Made by a program: the position numbers and the translations under genes
Origin: JBCCRH01 sp039208045
GTDB taxonomy: Bacteria > Bacteroidota > Bacteroidia > Chitinophagales > Saprospiraceae
Assembly (NCBI GenBank): GCA_039208045.1
Contig: JBCCRH010000388.1
Span: forward strand, 1-5,951
DNA length: 5,951 bases
Direction of reading: 5' to 3'
Shown here: one piece after another, positions 5,757 to 5,951 of the stretch
Position numbering within the stretch: the stretch's first letter is position 1
How the letters are laid out: each line of letters starts with the position of its first letter
Notes under the pieces: generated by a model
What the model saw: only the letters and a program-made list of their open reading frames with translations
What the model was told of the DNA's origin: nothing
Database searches by the model: none

Positions 5757-5781
5757 TGTCATACAATTTATAGCTATGACA
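5735..5781. promoter_or_regulatory. TATGACA half-sites, possible MarR autoregulatory operator
   Basis: TATGATACA (5735-5743) faces TGTGTCATA (5755-5763), a 9-bp inverted repeat with one mismatch that straddles the -7 box. TGTCATA (5757-5763) also forms a perfect 7-bp inverted repeat with TATGACA (5775-5781), which overlaps the start codon. MarR proteins commonly repress their own promoters through such palindromes; binding here is inferred from position and symmetry only. Confidence 0.45.
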
Positions 5782-5951
5782 TTTCAACTACCACAGAATA
5801 CTATCTTTTATCTCTTGGAAAAATCCATGAAGCGCTACCGCAAATTGGCCCAAAAGAAGATTGATGAGACCGATTATAATATCAGTATCAATCAACTGAT
5901 CCTGCTACTCAATCTTCAGGAGCGCCCCAAGCTGTCGCAGGTGGAACTGGC
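5776..5951 (+). CDS. MarR-family transcriptional regulator (5' part, runs off window)
   Basis: Only the first 58 codons are present and the gene continues past the window edge. The N-terminal helix (about residues 8-32, IFYLLEKSMKRYRKLAQKK) and the following NISINQLILLLNLQERPKLSQVELA segment match the dimerisation helix and the start of the winged helix-turn-helix of MarR proteins, which are dimeric DNA-binding repressors often responsive to small ligands. The ATG at 5776 is the first in frame after a stop at 5737, and it gives the usual N-terminal length. It is transcribed divergently from the ATPase, with 186 bp between the two start codons. It could regulate itself, the ATPase, or a gene outside the window. 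Confidence 0.82.
   Translation, partial: MTFQLPQNTIFYLLEKSMKRYRKLAQKKIDETDYNISINQLILLLNLQERPKLSQVEL

Noticed and set aside
5673..5864. Plus-strand open frame of 63 codons overlapping the MarR start
   Set aside because: It is out of frame with the clear MarR coding sequence and begins inside the repeat cluster.

Overview
The window looks like a chromosomal segment from a Bacteroidota bacterium, possibly a Saprospiria/Lewinella-like lineage (inference). Support comes from a DUF3667 zinc-ribbon membrane protein, two promoter-like TAnnTTTG boxes, start codons without clear Shine-Dalgarno sequences, moderate GC content, and a TPP riboswitch next to a NadR-like kinase. No search could be run, so family names rest on motif recognition.

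Layout. At the left edge (1-205, minus strand) a TPP riboswitch with its own likely promoter points to a gene that starts at or beyond the window edge. Directly upstream on the same strand is a NadR/AAA_28-type P-loop kinase (205-729). A perfect 19-bp inverted repeat lies in the divergent gap between that kinase and a plus-strand pair: a DUF3667 membrane protein (855-1634) and an unrecognised acidic, aromatic-rich protein (1685-2269). A 489-bp gene-free stretch (2270-2758) follows, packed with consecutive, mostly perfect hairpins. Then come the housekeeping GTPase gene era (2759-3655) and an orphan xisI-like gene (3710-4054).

The right part holds a minus-strand AAA ATPase with a C-terminal PD-(D/E)XK-like nuclease domain (4156-5589), convergent with xisI across an imperfect inverted repeat. 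Its promoter region carries four copies of a CCGCCAAATA-like motif in alternating orientation. Divergent from it is the 5' part of a MarR-family regulator (5776 to the window edge), with a good Bacteroidota-type promoter and TATGACA half-sites that may be its operator.

The genes do not form one obvious pathway. The left edge is vitamin/cofactor related (thiamine control, NadR-like kinase) and era is core ribosome assembly. The xisI gene and the ATPase-nuclease with its repeats look like accessory cargo. The least explained signals are the hairpin array upstream of era, the repeat cluster at the ATPase promoter and the XisI-like gene without a neighbouring XisH.
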